Shown here in pieces: positions 8,288-16,195 of a stretch of DNA of 64,000 nucleotides. The notes beneath the pieces were generated by a model that was not told the DNA's origin, ran no database searches, and saw only the letters and a list, made by a program, of their open reading frames with translations. Source of the DNA: Streptomyces radicis (lineage in GTDB: Bacteria; Actinomycetota; Actinomycetes; Streptomycetales; Streptomycetaceae); contig NZ_RBDY01000001.1 of NCBI RefSeq assembly GCF_003626575.1, positions 1 through 64,000 on the forward strand. Reading direction: 5' to 3'. Each line of letters begins with the position of its first letter. Positions within the stretch are counted from its first letter, which is position 1. Position numbers and translations under genes: made by a program.

Positions 8288-9735
8288 CCACCACCGCGAC
8301 GCCGATCCACTGGTGGACCGCCACGCGCCTGCGCGACGCCATCGCGTCGGGCGAGCTCAGCGCGGTCGAGGTCATGACCGCGTTCCTCGACCGGATGGAC
8401 GCGACCGACGACGCCGTCAACGTCATGGTGTTCCGGCTGCCGCGCGAGGAGTGCCTGGCGCTCGCCGCCGAGGCCGACCTGGCCCGCGACTCCGGGAGGC
8501 CGCTCGGCCCGCTGCACGGCCTGCCGATCGCGATCAAGGACCTCGTCGACGTCGCCGGGATGCCGACCTCGCGCGGCTCCCGCGCGTTCGCCGACCGCGG
8601 CCCGATGCCGAGCGACGCCCCGCACGTGGCGAAGCTGCGCGCCGCGGGCGCCCTGCTCATCGGCAAGACCAACGCCCCCGAGTTCGGCGTCGGCACGGTG
8701 ACGTGGAACGACGTCTTCGGCATCACGCGCAACCCCTTCGACCTCACGCGGCACGCCGGGGGATCGACCGGCGGCACCGCCGCCGTCGCGGCCGGGATGC
8801 TGCCGTTCTGCGACGGCTCCGACTCCGGCGGCAGCCTGCGCTACCCCGCGTCGTTCTGCAACGTCGTCGGGCTCCGCACCACCCCCGGCCTCGTGCCCGC
8901 GGTCGCCGGGGGAGGGTCATGGTCGCCGCACTCGGTCAACGGCCCCGTCGCGCGCACATGCCGCGACGCCGCGCTCCTGCTGTCCGGCATGACCGGCGAG
9001 GACCCGCTCGCCCCGCTCTCGGTCGGTGGCGCGCCGACCGAGGAGCTGGGCGCGCCACGTACCGCGCCGCTGCGCCTGGCCTGGAGCCCCGACCTGGGCG
9101 GGCTCCCCATCTCGGACGAGGTCCGCGCGGTGTTCGCCGACACCCGCGCCCGGCTCGAGTCGGCGGGCGTCGAGATCGTCGACATCGACACCCGCACCGA
9201 CATCGACTTCACCGGCGTCGGCCGGGCCTGGGAGGTCATCGAGCTGACGGGCTGGTTCGCGCTGCTCGGGCGCGACCCGATCGACCATCCCGAGAAGTAC
9301 CGCGACGACTTCGTGCGCAACGTCGGCGAGGCGAGCGCCTTCTCCACGACCGAGCTCATCGAGGCCGAGGACCGCCGCTACCGCCTGTTCGCCGCGTTCA
9401 CCGAGCTGCTCGCCGACGTCGACGGCTTCGTCTGCCCCGGCGCCCCCGTGGTGGCGCCGCCCGCCGACGCCACGTGGGTCGCGCGGATCGGGGACACGAC
9501 GTTCGACCGCTACTTCCTCTGGCAGCGGCTCGCGTGCCTGCTCGTGATGACGCAGCACCCCGTGCTCGCCCTGCCCGCGGGCTTCTCGGACGGGCTGCCC
9601 GTCGGCCTCCAGATCGTCGGCCGCCACGGCCGCGACACCGAGCTCCTCGCGATCGGCGAGCAGCTCGAGACGATCCTCGGCGTCAGCGACGTGCACCCCG
9701 AACTCCCGGGAAACGAACGCCCGATGACTCCGTAG
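8284..9735 (+). CDS. Amidase-signature family hydrolase
   Basis: Canonical amidase-signature enzyme of 483 residues. LPIAIKDLVDVAGMP contains the catalytic Lys, AGGSTGGTAAVAAG the cis-Ser region, and GSDSGGSLRYPASF the nucleophilic Ser. It hydrolyses a C-N amide bond to an acid and ammonia or an amine; the family does not allow a finer substrate call. Its start overlaps the stop of the preceding, more divergent amidase, so the two are likely made together and may act in sequence before the allophanate hydrolase encoded downstream. Confidence 0.88.
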   Translation: MTTTATPIHWWTATRLRDAIASGELSAVEVMTAFLDRMDATDDAVNVMVFRLPREECLALAAEADLARDSGRPLGPLHGLPIAIKDLVDVAGMPTSRGSRAFADRGPMPSDAPHVAKLRAAGALLIGKTNAPEFGVGTVTWNDVFGITRNPFDLTRHAGGSTGGTAAVAAGMLPFCDGSDSGGSLRYPASFCNVVGLRTTPGLVPAVAGGGSWSPHSVNGPVARTCRDAALLLSGMTGEDPLAPLSVGGAPTEELGAPRTAPLRLAWSPDLGGLPISDEVRAVFADTRARLESAGVEIVDIDTRTDIDFTGVGRAWEVIELTGWFALLGRDPIDHPEKYRDDFVRNVGEASAFSTTELIEAEDRRYRLFAAFTELLADVDGFVCPGAPVVAPPADATWVARIGDTTFDRYFLWQRLACLLVMTQHPVLALPAGFSDGLPVGLQIVGRHGRDTELLAIGEQLETILGVSDVHPELPGNERPMTP

Positions 9736-9797
9736 GGTGTGCACGACGCAACCATGAACGCCCCCGCACCACGACCGCCCGAGAGAGGTGAACGTCC

Positions 9798-10583
9798 TTG
9801 GCAGGCAAGCGCCAACGACGGCTGCAACGCATCATCGAGCTGCTCGAACAGCACGGCAGGGTCGAGACCGCCGCGCTGAGCCAGGAGCTCGAGGTGACGG
9901 AGCTGACGATCCGCCGCGACATCGAGCACCTCGACGCCGAGGGCATCGTGCGCCGCGTCTACGGCGGAGCGGTGCTGAACGCCGGGCGGAGCTTCGAGCC
10001 GCCGTTCGCGATGCGGCTCAACGCCAACGTCGAGGGCAAGAAGGCCATCGCGAGCGCGGTGGTCGACCTCATCCCGCGCGGCGCCAACGTCGCCATCGAC
10101 TTCGGCACCAAGGCGTACTACATCGCGCTCGAGATGCGGCGGCGCCACCTCCAGGTGCTCGCCGCCCCGACCAGCGTGCAGGTGCTCGAAGTGCTCGGGC
10201 AGGACCCCGACATCCGGGTCATCGTGCCGGGCGGCGACCTCAAGCCCGCCGAGCTGAGCCTGCACGGCTCGGCGGCCGAGCAGTTCTTCCGCGAGCGCCG
10301 CTGGGACATCGCGATCGTCGGGGTCGCCGGGATCAACGTCGAGACCAATGTGATGACCGACTACACCGAGAGCGACGCCAGGCTCAAGGCCGCCATGGTC
10401 GCCGCGGCCGACCGCGTCGTCGTGCTCGCCGAGAGCCGACACCTGGGCGCGCAGTCCTTCTCCCCGGTCGGCCCGCTCGACGCGGTCACGACCGTGGTGA
10501 CGGACGCGCGCGGCGCGCACGAGACGCTGACGGGCCTCGAAGGCCGGGGCATCGACGTCGTCAGGGCGCTCGACCCACGGTGA
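9798..10583 (+). CDS. DeoR-family transcriptional regulator
   Basis: DNA-binding regulator of 261 residues. The N-terminal winged helix (about residues 4-58) includes VETAALSQELEVTELTIRRD and DAEGIVRRVYGGAV, the DeoR signature. The C-terminal DeoRC sensor domain, related to sugar-phosphate isomerases, spans about residues 75-235. The start is a TTG preceded by GAGAGAGG. DeoR regulators usually sense a phosphorylated intermediate, which fits a pathway whose first gene is a kinase. It probably represses this operon through the inverted repeats near 790-808 (inference). Confidence 0.9.
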   Translation: MAGKRQRRLQRIIELLEQHGRVETAALSQELEVTELTIRRDIEHLDAEGIVRRVYGGAVLNAGRSFEPPFAMRLNANVEGKKAIASAVVDLIPRGANVAIDFGTKAYYIALEMRRRHLQVLAAPTSVQVLEVLGQDPDIRVIVPGGDLKPAELSLHGSAAEQFFRERRWDIAIVGVAGINVETNVMTDYTESDARLKAAMVAAADRVVVLAESRHLGAQSFSPVGPLDAVTTVVTDARGAHETLTGLEGRGIDVVRALDPR

Positions 10584-10612
10584 ACACCGGCACCAGGAGA
10601 GGGAGCGACGGC

Positions 10613-12313
10613 ATGGGAGCGAGCGTCGAGCGCGTGCGGCGCGCGTATCAGCGGCTGGCCGAGGTCGACAGGCCCGAGGTGTGGATCTCCGTACGCGACC
10701 TGGCGGACGCCGAGCGGGAGGCCGGGCTCGTCGACGCCCGCGCGGCGGCGGGAGAGGCGTTGCCGCTGCACGGGGTCGTGCTCGCGGTGAAGGACAACAT
10801 CGACGTCGCGGGCCTGGCCACGACCGGCGCGTTCCCCTCCGCCGTCCCCCCGGCCGACGCCGACGCCACCGCCGTGGCGCGCCTGCGCGCGGCGGGCGCG
10901 GTGGTGATCGGCAAGACCAATCTCGACCAGTTCGCCACCGGCCTCGTCGGCACCCGCAGCCCCTACGGGGCGGTGCGCAACGCGCGGCACCCCGAGCGGA
11001 TCTCCGGCGGGTCGAGCTCGGGCTCGGCGGTCGCGGTGGCGCTCGGCGTGGTCGACATCGCGCTCGGCACGGACACCGCGGGCTCGGGTCGCGTGCCCGC
11101 CGCGCTCAACGGCATCGTCGGCGTCAAGCCCACCCTTGGGCTCGTCCCCGCCGCGGGCATGATGCCCGCCTGCCACCCGTACGACACGATCACGGTGTTC
11201 GCCCGCGACCTGCCCGCCGCGGTCCGCGCGGCGCGCACCATGACGGGGCCCGACGCCGCCGATCCCCTCTCCCGCGCCTGGCCCGCCGACGTCAGGCTCG
11301 CGGGCGCGCCCCGCCCCGTGCTCGGCGTACCGGCCGACGACGACCTCGCCTCGCTCGAGCCGTTCGCGCGCGCGGCCTGGCGGGACGCCACAGACCGGCT
11401 CGCCGAGCACGCCGACCTCCGCCCCGTCGCGATCGCGCCGCTGCTGGCCGCGGCGAAGCTCCTCTACGAGGGCGCGATCGTCGCGGGCCGGTTCCACGCC
11501 GCGGGCGAACGCGTCACCCGCGCGTCGGGCGACGCCGCCACAGGCCTCGATCCGACGGTCGCGGGCATCGTGCGCGGCGCCCGCGACGTCGCGGGCTGGG
11601 AGTACGTCCGCGACCGGGCGGAGCTTGACCGCGCCGCGGTGCGCGCCCGCGAGCTGCTCGCCGGGTGCGAGTGCCTCGTGGTGCCCACGGCGCCCGCGCA
11701 CCCGACGATCGCCGCCGTGCGGGCTGACCCGGTGGCGCTCAACGCGCGGATGGGGACGTTCACCAACTTCGTCAACCTGCTCGACATGTCCGCGGTCTCC
11801 GTCCCCGCAGCGTCGACGGACGACGGCGAGTTCGGCGTCACGTTCATCGCCGACGCCTTCGACGACCAGCTCGCGGTCGACGCCGCCGCCAGGTTCCTCG
11901 GCGTCCCCGCCGAGCCCTGGGCCGACGCGTGGCCCCGCCTCGCCGTCTTCGGCGCGCACCTGCGCGGCCAGCCGCTCAACGGCGAACTCGTCGCGCTCGG
12001 GGCGAGGTTCGTCCAGGACGTCGTGACGGCCGACGCGTACAGGCTCTACGCGCTCGACACCGCGCCCCCGAAGCCGGGACTCGTCAGGGTGGGCGCCGGG
12101 GGATCCGCGATCGCGGGAGAGCTCTGGGCGATCTCCCCCTCCGCCCTCGGCACGTTCCTCGGCGCGCTGCCCCCGCCCATGACGCTCGGCCCCGTGACCC
12201 TCTCCACCGGGGAGACGGTCGTCGGATTCGGCTGCGAGCCGGGCGCGCTCGACGGCGCGCGGGACATCACCCACGTCGGCGGCTGGCGCCGCCACCGCGA
12301 AGGGGCCCGCTGA
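10613..12313 (+). CDS. atzF: Allophanate hydrolase (AtzF-like)
   Basis: Protein of 566 residues with the two-domain AtzF layout. An N-terminal amidase-signature domain (about residues 1-430) carries VLAVKDNIDVAG (Lys), SGGSSSGSAV (cis-Ser) and GTDTAGSGRVPAA (nucleophilic Ser). A C-terminal AtzF domain follows (about 450-566) with AIAGELWAISPSALGTFL. AtzF converts allophanate (N-carboxyurea) towards ammonia and CO2 as the last step of urea, biuret or cyanurate breakdown. No urea carboxylase or biuret hydrolase is visible nearby, so allophanate or a close analogue must come from the amidases or another locus. GGAG at 10596-10599 supports the ATG. Confidence 0.88.
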   Translation: MGASVERVRRAYQRLAEVDRPEVWISVRDLADAEREAGLVDARAAAGEALPLHGVVLAVKDNIDVAGLATTGAFPSAVPPADADATAVARLRAAGAVVIGKTNLDQFATGLVGTRSPYGAVRNARHPERISGGSSSGSAVAVALGVVDIALGTDTAGSGRVPAALNGIVGVKPTLGLVPAAGMMPACHPYDTITVFARDLPAAVRAARTMTGPDAADPLSRAWPADVRLAGAPRPVLGVPADDDLASLEPFARAAWRDATDRLAEHADLRPVAIAPLLAAAKLLYEGAIVAGRFHAAGERVTRASGDAATGLDPTVAGIVRGARDVAGWEYVRDRAELDRAAVRARELLAGCECLVVPTAPAHPTIAAVRADPVALNARMGTFTNFVNLLDMSAVSVPAASTDDGEFGVTFIADAFDDQLAVDAAARFLGVPAEPWADAWPRLAVFGAHLRGQPLNGELVALGARFVQDVVTADAYRLYALDTAPPKPGLVRVGAGGSAIAGELWAISPSALGTFLGALPPPMTLGPVTLSTGETVVGFGCEPGALDGARDITHVGGWRRHREGAR

Positions 12314-12329
12314 CGTTCCGCCGTCAGCG
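12308..12329. terminator. Bidirectional terminator hairpin overlapping two stop codons
   Basis: CGCTGACG at 12308-12315 pairs perfectly with CGTCAGCG at 12322-12329 across a 6-base loop. The two convergent genes end at 12313 and 12324, so each arm contains one TGA stop codon. It is the only structure in the 10-base gap and likely ends both transcripts. Confidence 0.6.
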
Positions 12330-13163
12330 CAGCGCCTGCGCCCCGATGACGGACAGCAGCCGCAGCTTCTCGTGGCTCTCGCTGCCGGGAATCGCGGTGT
12401 AGACGAGCAACGCGTGGGACTGGTCGGGATCGACCAGCGCCTGGCAGTTCAGCTCGAGCCCGCCGACCTCGGGGTGCACGAAGTGCTTCACCTCGTGGGG
12501 GCGGACGCCGACCTCGTGCTCGTCCCACGCCGTCCTGAACGCCTCGCTCCGAGCGAGCAGCAGATCGACGAGGTGCGCCGCGCGGGAGCCGGGACCGCGC
12601 AGGGTGGCCACCTCGCGCAGGCCCGAGGCGAACACGCGGGAGAGGAGCGGGTGGTCCTCGGGCGCGTAGCGATGCCGCGTGGCGGGGTCGGTGAACCACC
12701 GGAAGACGATGCTGCGGGCCGGTCCCGTCAGGCTGGCCGTTTCGCCGGTGAGCGCGACGCACATCGGGGTCTGGCGCAGCGTCTCGCCGAGCTCGGTGAT
12801 GATCTCGGCGGGCGTGTCGCCGAGCCGGTCGAGCACCCGCAGCAGTCCCGGGCTGATGTGCTCGCTGACCGTGCCCCGCGCGGGCGGGTTGTGCCCGGCC
12901 AGCCGGTACAGGTGGTCGCGCTCGTCGAGCGAGAGGTGGAGCCCCTGCGCCATGGAGGCGATCATCCGCTCGGAAGGGCGGGGCCCGCGCTCCCGCTCGA
13001 GGCGCGCGTAGTAGTCGGTCGACATGTGACACAGCGCGGCCACCTCCTCCCGCCGCAGCCCATCGGTCCTGCGGCGCTGCCCGCGTGGGAGGCCGACGTC
13101 CTCGGGGAGCAGCGACTCCCGGCGGCGCCGCAGGAACTCCGCAAGGCCGGTCCGATCGATCAC
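12324..13163 (-). CDS. XRE/MmyB-type helix-turn-helix regulator
   Basis: Regulator of 279 residues. The N-terminal HTH_31/XRE domain (about residues 5-85) contains GLRREEVAALCHMSTDYYARLERERG. The C-terminal MmyB-like ligand-binding domain (about 105-270) includes RWFTDPATRHRYAPED. The start is GTG at 13163, with GGGAG just upstream; longer readings run into non-coding composition. It diverges from the aldehyde oxidoreductase operon across 264 bases. In actinomycetes such regulators commonly control the adjacent divergent oxidoreductase, and that is the likely target here. Confidence 0.88.
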   Translation of the reverse strand: MIDRTGLAEFLRRRRESLLPEDVGLPRGQRRRTDGLRREEVAALCHMSTDYYARLERERGPRPSERMIASMAQGLHLSLDERDHLYRLAGHNPPARGTVSEHISPGLLRVLDRLGDTPAEIITELGETLRQTPMCVALTGETASLTGPARSIVFRWFTDPATRHRYAPEDHPLLSRVFASGLREVATLRGPGSRAAHLVDLLLARSEAFRTAWDEHEVGVRPHEVKHFVHPEVGGLELNCQALVDPDQSHALLVYTAIPGSESHEKLRLLSVIGAQALR

Positions 13164-13427
13164 CGTGGCTCCCTTCCTCGTCGTCGCGTTCTTTCTACCG
13201 CCCGCTCGTCGCGGCAGCCACGGCCCGCCGATCCTCCCTTTCCCGACCGTCGGATCGAGCGGCCCCGGACGACGCCGCGCGGCCGTCGTGGGTGGAGCCG
13301 GGATCGCCCAGCCTCGGATCGGTAGGCCCTGGCAGCCGTCGAAACCCTTGGCGAGCCTGGGACCAGCCGGGCGACCGCACCGACGGTCCCGGCGCTGTCC
13401 CATCCGGTGCCCAACCCGGGAGATGCG
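13164..13427. promoter_or_regulatory. Divergent promoter region, MmyB-type regulator / oxidoreductase operon
   Basis: This 264-base gap between two divergent starts must hold both promoters. I could not pick convincing -35/-10 pairs or a clear operator palindrome. The ribosome site GGGAG at 13418-13422 belongs to the 13428 gene. Confidence 0.5.
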
Positions 13428-14042
13428 ATGAATCCAGATGATGACGCGGGCCACAGCGGATCGGGTGTGTCCCGGCGAGGCTTCCTCGGCGGAGGCGTCG
13501 TCGCCGCCGCGGCGGCCGCGCCGCTGGTGGTGACCGCGGCGGACGCCACACCCGCCGCTGCCGCGGAGGCCGACGAACTCGTGACGGTACGGGTCGCGGT
13601 CAACGGCGATCCCGTCACGATGCGGGTCGACCCGCGGGCCACCCTGCTCGACACGCTCCGCGACAAGCTGGAGCTCACCGGCACGAAGAAGGGCTGCGAC
13701 CGCGGCCAGTGCGGGGCGTGCACCGTGCACGTCGACGGGCGCCGCGTGCTGTCCTGCCTGACCCTCGCGGCCACGACCGACGACCGGGCGGTCACCACGA
13801 TCGAGGGCCTCGCCGACGGCGACCGGCTCCATCCGATGCAGGAGGCGTTCATCGAGCACGACGGCTTCCAGTGCGGCTTCTGCACCCCGGGGCAGATCAT
13901 GTCGGCCGTCGCCATGGTCGATGAGGGCCACGCGGGCTCCGACGACGAGATCCGCGAGGGCATGTCGGGCAACATCTGCCGGTGCAGCGCCTATCCGTCG
14001 ATCGTGAGCGCGATCAAGGACGCGCGGGAGGCGATGCGCTGA
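13428..14042 (+). CDS. paoA: Aldehyde oxidoreductase 2Fe-2S subunit with Tat signal (PaoA-like)
   Basis: Iron-sulphur subunit of 204 residues. The N-terminal Tat signal SRRGFLGGG, followed by an alanine-rich core, means the folded complex is exported. The ferredoxin-like domain has CDRGQCGACTVHVDGRRVLSC for the first cluster, and the all-alpha domain has CGFC and CRC for the second. Xanthine-oxidase-family small subunits with a twin-arginine signal match E. coli PaoA (YagT). GGGAG at 13418 sets the ATG at 13428. The stop overlaps the next start. Confidence 0.92.
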   Translation: MNPDDDAGHSGSGVSRRGFLGGGVVAAAAAAPLVVTAADATPAAAAEADELVTVRVAVNGDPVTMRVDPRATLLDTLRDKLELTGTKKGCDRGQCGACTVHVDGRRVLSCLTLAATTDDRAVTTIEGLADGDRLHPMQEAFIEHDGFQCGFCTPGQIMSAVAMVDEGHAGSDDEIREGMSGNICRCSAYPSIVSAIKDAREAMR

Positions 14043-15019
14043 TGAGGCCCTACACCTTCGCCCGGGCGCGCTCCGTGCGCCAGGCCCTCGCGAACGCCGG
14101 AGAGGGCACCGCCTTCCTGGCGGGCGGCACGACCCTGGTCGATCTGATGAAGCTCGAGGTGATGTCCCCCGAGCACGTCGTGGACATCAACCGGCTCCCG
14201 CTCGGCGGCATCAGGCACGACCGCGACGGGCTGCACATCGGCGCGCTCGAGCGGATGAGCGACGTCGCCGCCGACGACACCGTGCGCCGCCACTACCCGG
14301 TGATCGCCCAGGCACTCGAGCTGAGCGCCTCGGGCCAGCTGCGCAACATGGCCAGCATCGGCGGCAACCTGCTGCAACGCACCCGCTGCGGCTACTTCCG
14401 CGACGTCTCGACCCCCTGCAACAAGCGGGAGCCCGGCAGCGGCTGCTCGGCGCTGACCGGCTTCAACCGCATGCACGCGATCCTGGGCACCAGCGACGCC
14501 TGCGTGGCGACCCACGCCAGCGACCTGGCCGTCGCGCTGGTGGCGCTCGGCGCCGAGGTGCGTCTGACCTCGGGGCGGGGCGACCGCGCCGTGCCGCTCG
14601 AGACGTTCTACACGCTCCCCGGCGGCACACCCGAGGTCGAGAACGTCCTGCGCCCCGGCGAGCTCGTCACCGGCGTCACCGTGCCCCGCTCGGCGTGGGC
14701 GGCGCACTCCACCTACCTCAAGATCCGCGACCGGCAGTCCTACGAGTTCGCCCTCTCCTCCGCGGCCGTCGCGCTCGAGACGCGCGGCCGCACCATCAAG
14801 CAGGCCAGGATCGCCGTCGGCGGGATGGGGACCAGGCCATGGCGGCTGACCTCGGTCGAACGAGCCCTGGCGGGCAAGCCCGCCACCGCCGACACCTACG
14901 AGTCGGCCGTCCGCCGCGCCGCGGACGGCGCCAGCACGCTTGAGCACAACGAGTTCAAGCCCGCGCTGCTGCGCCGCACGCTGGTGCGCGCCCTGACCGC
15001 CCTTCAGGAGCAGGCGTGA
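14042..15019 (+). CDS. paoB: Aldehyde oxidoreductase FAD-binding subunit (PaoB-like)
   Basis: FAD subunit of 325 residues. FLAGGTTLVDLMK (about residues 21-33) and SIGGNLLQRTRC are the FAD-contacting motifs. Four cysteines in the stretch CGYFRDVSTPC, GSGC and SDAC match the extra 4Fe-4S cluster found in E. coli PaoB but absent from ordinary xanthine dehydrogenase FAD subunits. It has no signal of its own and presumably travels with the Tat-tagged small subunit. The start overlaps the upstream stop (TGATG). Confidence 0.9.
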   Translation: MRPYTFARARSVRQALANAGEGTAFLAGGTTLVDLMKLEVMSPEHVVDINRLPLGGIRHDRDGLHIGALERMSDVAADDTVRRHYPVIAQALELSASGQLRNMASIGGNLLQRTRCGYFRDVSTPCNKREPGSGCSALTGFNRMHAILGTSDACVATHASDLAVALVALGAEVRLTSGRGDRAVPLETFYTLPGGTPEVENVLRPGELVTGVTVPRSAWAAHSTYLKIRDRQSYEFALSSAAVALETRGRTIKQARIAVGGMGTRPWRLTSVERALAGKPATADTYESAVRRAADGASTLEHNEFKPALLRRTLVRALTALQEQA

Positions 15020-15046
15020 CCCCGGGGGCCGCGAGGGGCGGTGGCC

Positions 15047-16195
15047 ATGCTTGAGCTGGCGGCCGAGCTCGCCGAACGCGCCCGCGCCGGGAGCCCGTTC
15101 GTGGTCGCCACCGTCATGGGCGTCGCGGGCAGCGCGCCCCGCCAGCCCGGCGCGTCCCTGGTCGTCGACGCGGACGGCGCCATGCTGGGCAACGTGTCCG
15201 GCGGCTGCGTCGACTCCGCCGTCTACGAGGAATGCCGGCGGATGCTGACCGGGGACGGCCGCCCCGAGGCCGTGCGGTTCGGCTACAGCGACGGCGACGC
15301 CCTCGGCGTGGGCCTCACGTGCGGCGGCACGATCGACCTGTTCCTGCGCCGCCACGAGCCCGGCTTCGAGCCCGAGCTCGGGCGGGCCCTCGCCGCCGCC
15401 GCGGACGGCGAGCCGGTCGCCGTCGCCACGGTCGTGCGCGGCCCGAGCGCCCACCTCGGGCGGATGATCACCGTGCGCCCCGGGTGGCCGGTCGAGGGGA
15501 CCCTCGGCGACCAGCGGCTCGACCGGGTGGCCTTCGCCCACGCCGAAGGCGTCCTGCACGCCGGGCTGACCCGCACCGTCGACATCGGGGTGGCCGACAG
15601 CCACTGCGGGGAGCCGATGACCCTGCTGGTCGAGGTCAACACCCCGGCCCCGCGCATGCTCGTCTTCGGCGCCATCGACCACGCCGCGGCGCTGGCCCGC
15701 GTCGGCGCGTTCCTCGACTACCGGGTGACCGTGTGCGACGCGCGGGCCACCTTCGCCACACCCGACCGATTCCCGCACGCGGACGAGGTCGTCGTCGACT
15801 GGCCGCACCGCTATCTGGAGTCACAGCGCCTCGACGGCAGGACGGTCATCTGCGCGCTCACCCACGACCCCAAGTTCGATGTGCCGCTGCTCACCGCCGC
15901 GCTGCGGCTGCCGGTGGCCTACGTGGGGGCCATGGGATCGCGGCGCACCCACGAGGAACGCCTCGCGCGGCTGCGCGACGCGGGCCTCACCGACCGCGAA
16001 CTCGACCGCCTGCACTCGCCGATCGGGCTCGACCTCGGCGCCCGCACCCCGCGGGAGACGGCGCTGTCGATCGCGGCGGAGATCGTCGCCCACCGGCACG
16101 GCGGCACCGGCGTCCCCCTGCGCACCGGGGTGCCCATCCACGGCGTCGGCGTCCCGCTGGTGGGCGCCGTCCTCAGCAATCAGGAGTCACGATGA
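15047..16195 (+). CDS. XdhC/CoxI-family molybdenum-cofactor chaperone (PaoD-like)
   Basis: Protein of 382 residues with an N-terminal XdhC/CoxI domain (VVATVMGVAGSAPRQPGA, then NVSGGCVDSAVYEE) and a C-terminal Rossmann-like XdhC_C domain (VAYVGAMGSRRTHEERL). This family binds and sulphurates the molybdenum cofactor and inserts it into the large subunit. ATG at 15047 is preferred over the GTG at 15041 because of its spacing from GAGGGGC at 15033-15039. It lies between the FAD and molybdenum subunit genes, whereas in E. coli the homologue is last. Confidence 0.88.
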   Translation: MLELAAELAERARAGSPFVVATVMGVAGSAPRQPGASLVVDADGAMLGNVSGGCVDSAVYEECRRMLTGDGRPEAVRFGYSDGDALGVGLTCGGTIDLFLRRHEPGFEPELGRALAAAADGEPVAVATVVRGPSAHLGRMITVRPGWPVEGTLGDQRLDRVAFAHAEGVLHAGLTRTVDIGVADSHCGEPMTLLVEVNTPAPRMLVFGAIDHAAALARVGAFLDYRVTVCDARATFATPDRFPHADEVVVDWPHRYLESQRLDGRTVICALTHDPKFDVPLLTAALRLPVAYVGAMGSRRTHEERLARLRDAGLTDRELDRLHSPIGLDLGARTPRETALSIAAEIVAHRHGGTGVPLRTGVPIHGVGVPLVGAVLSNQESR

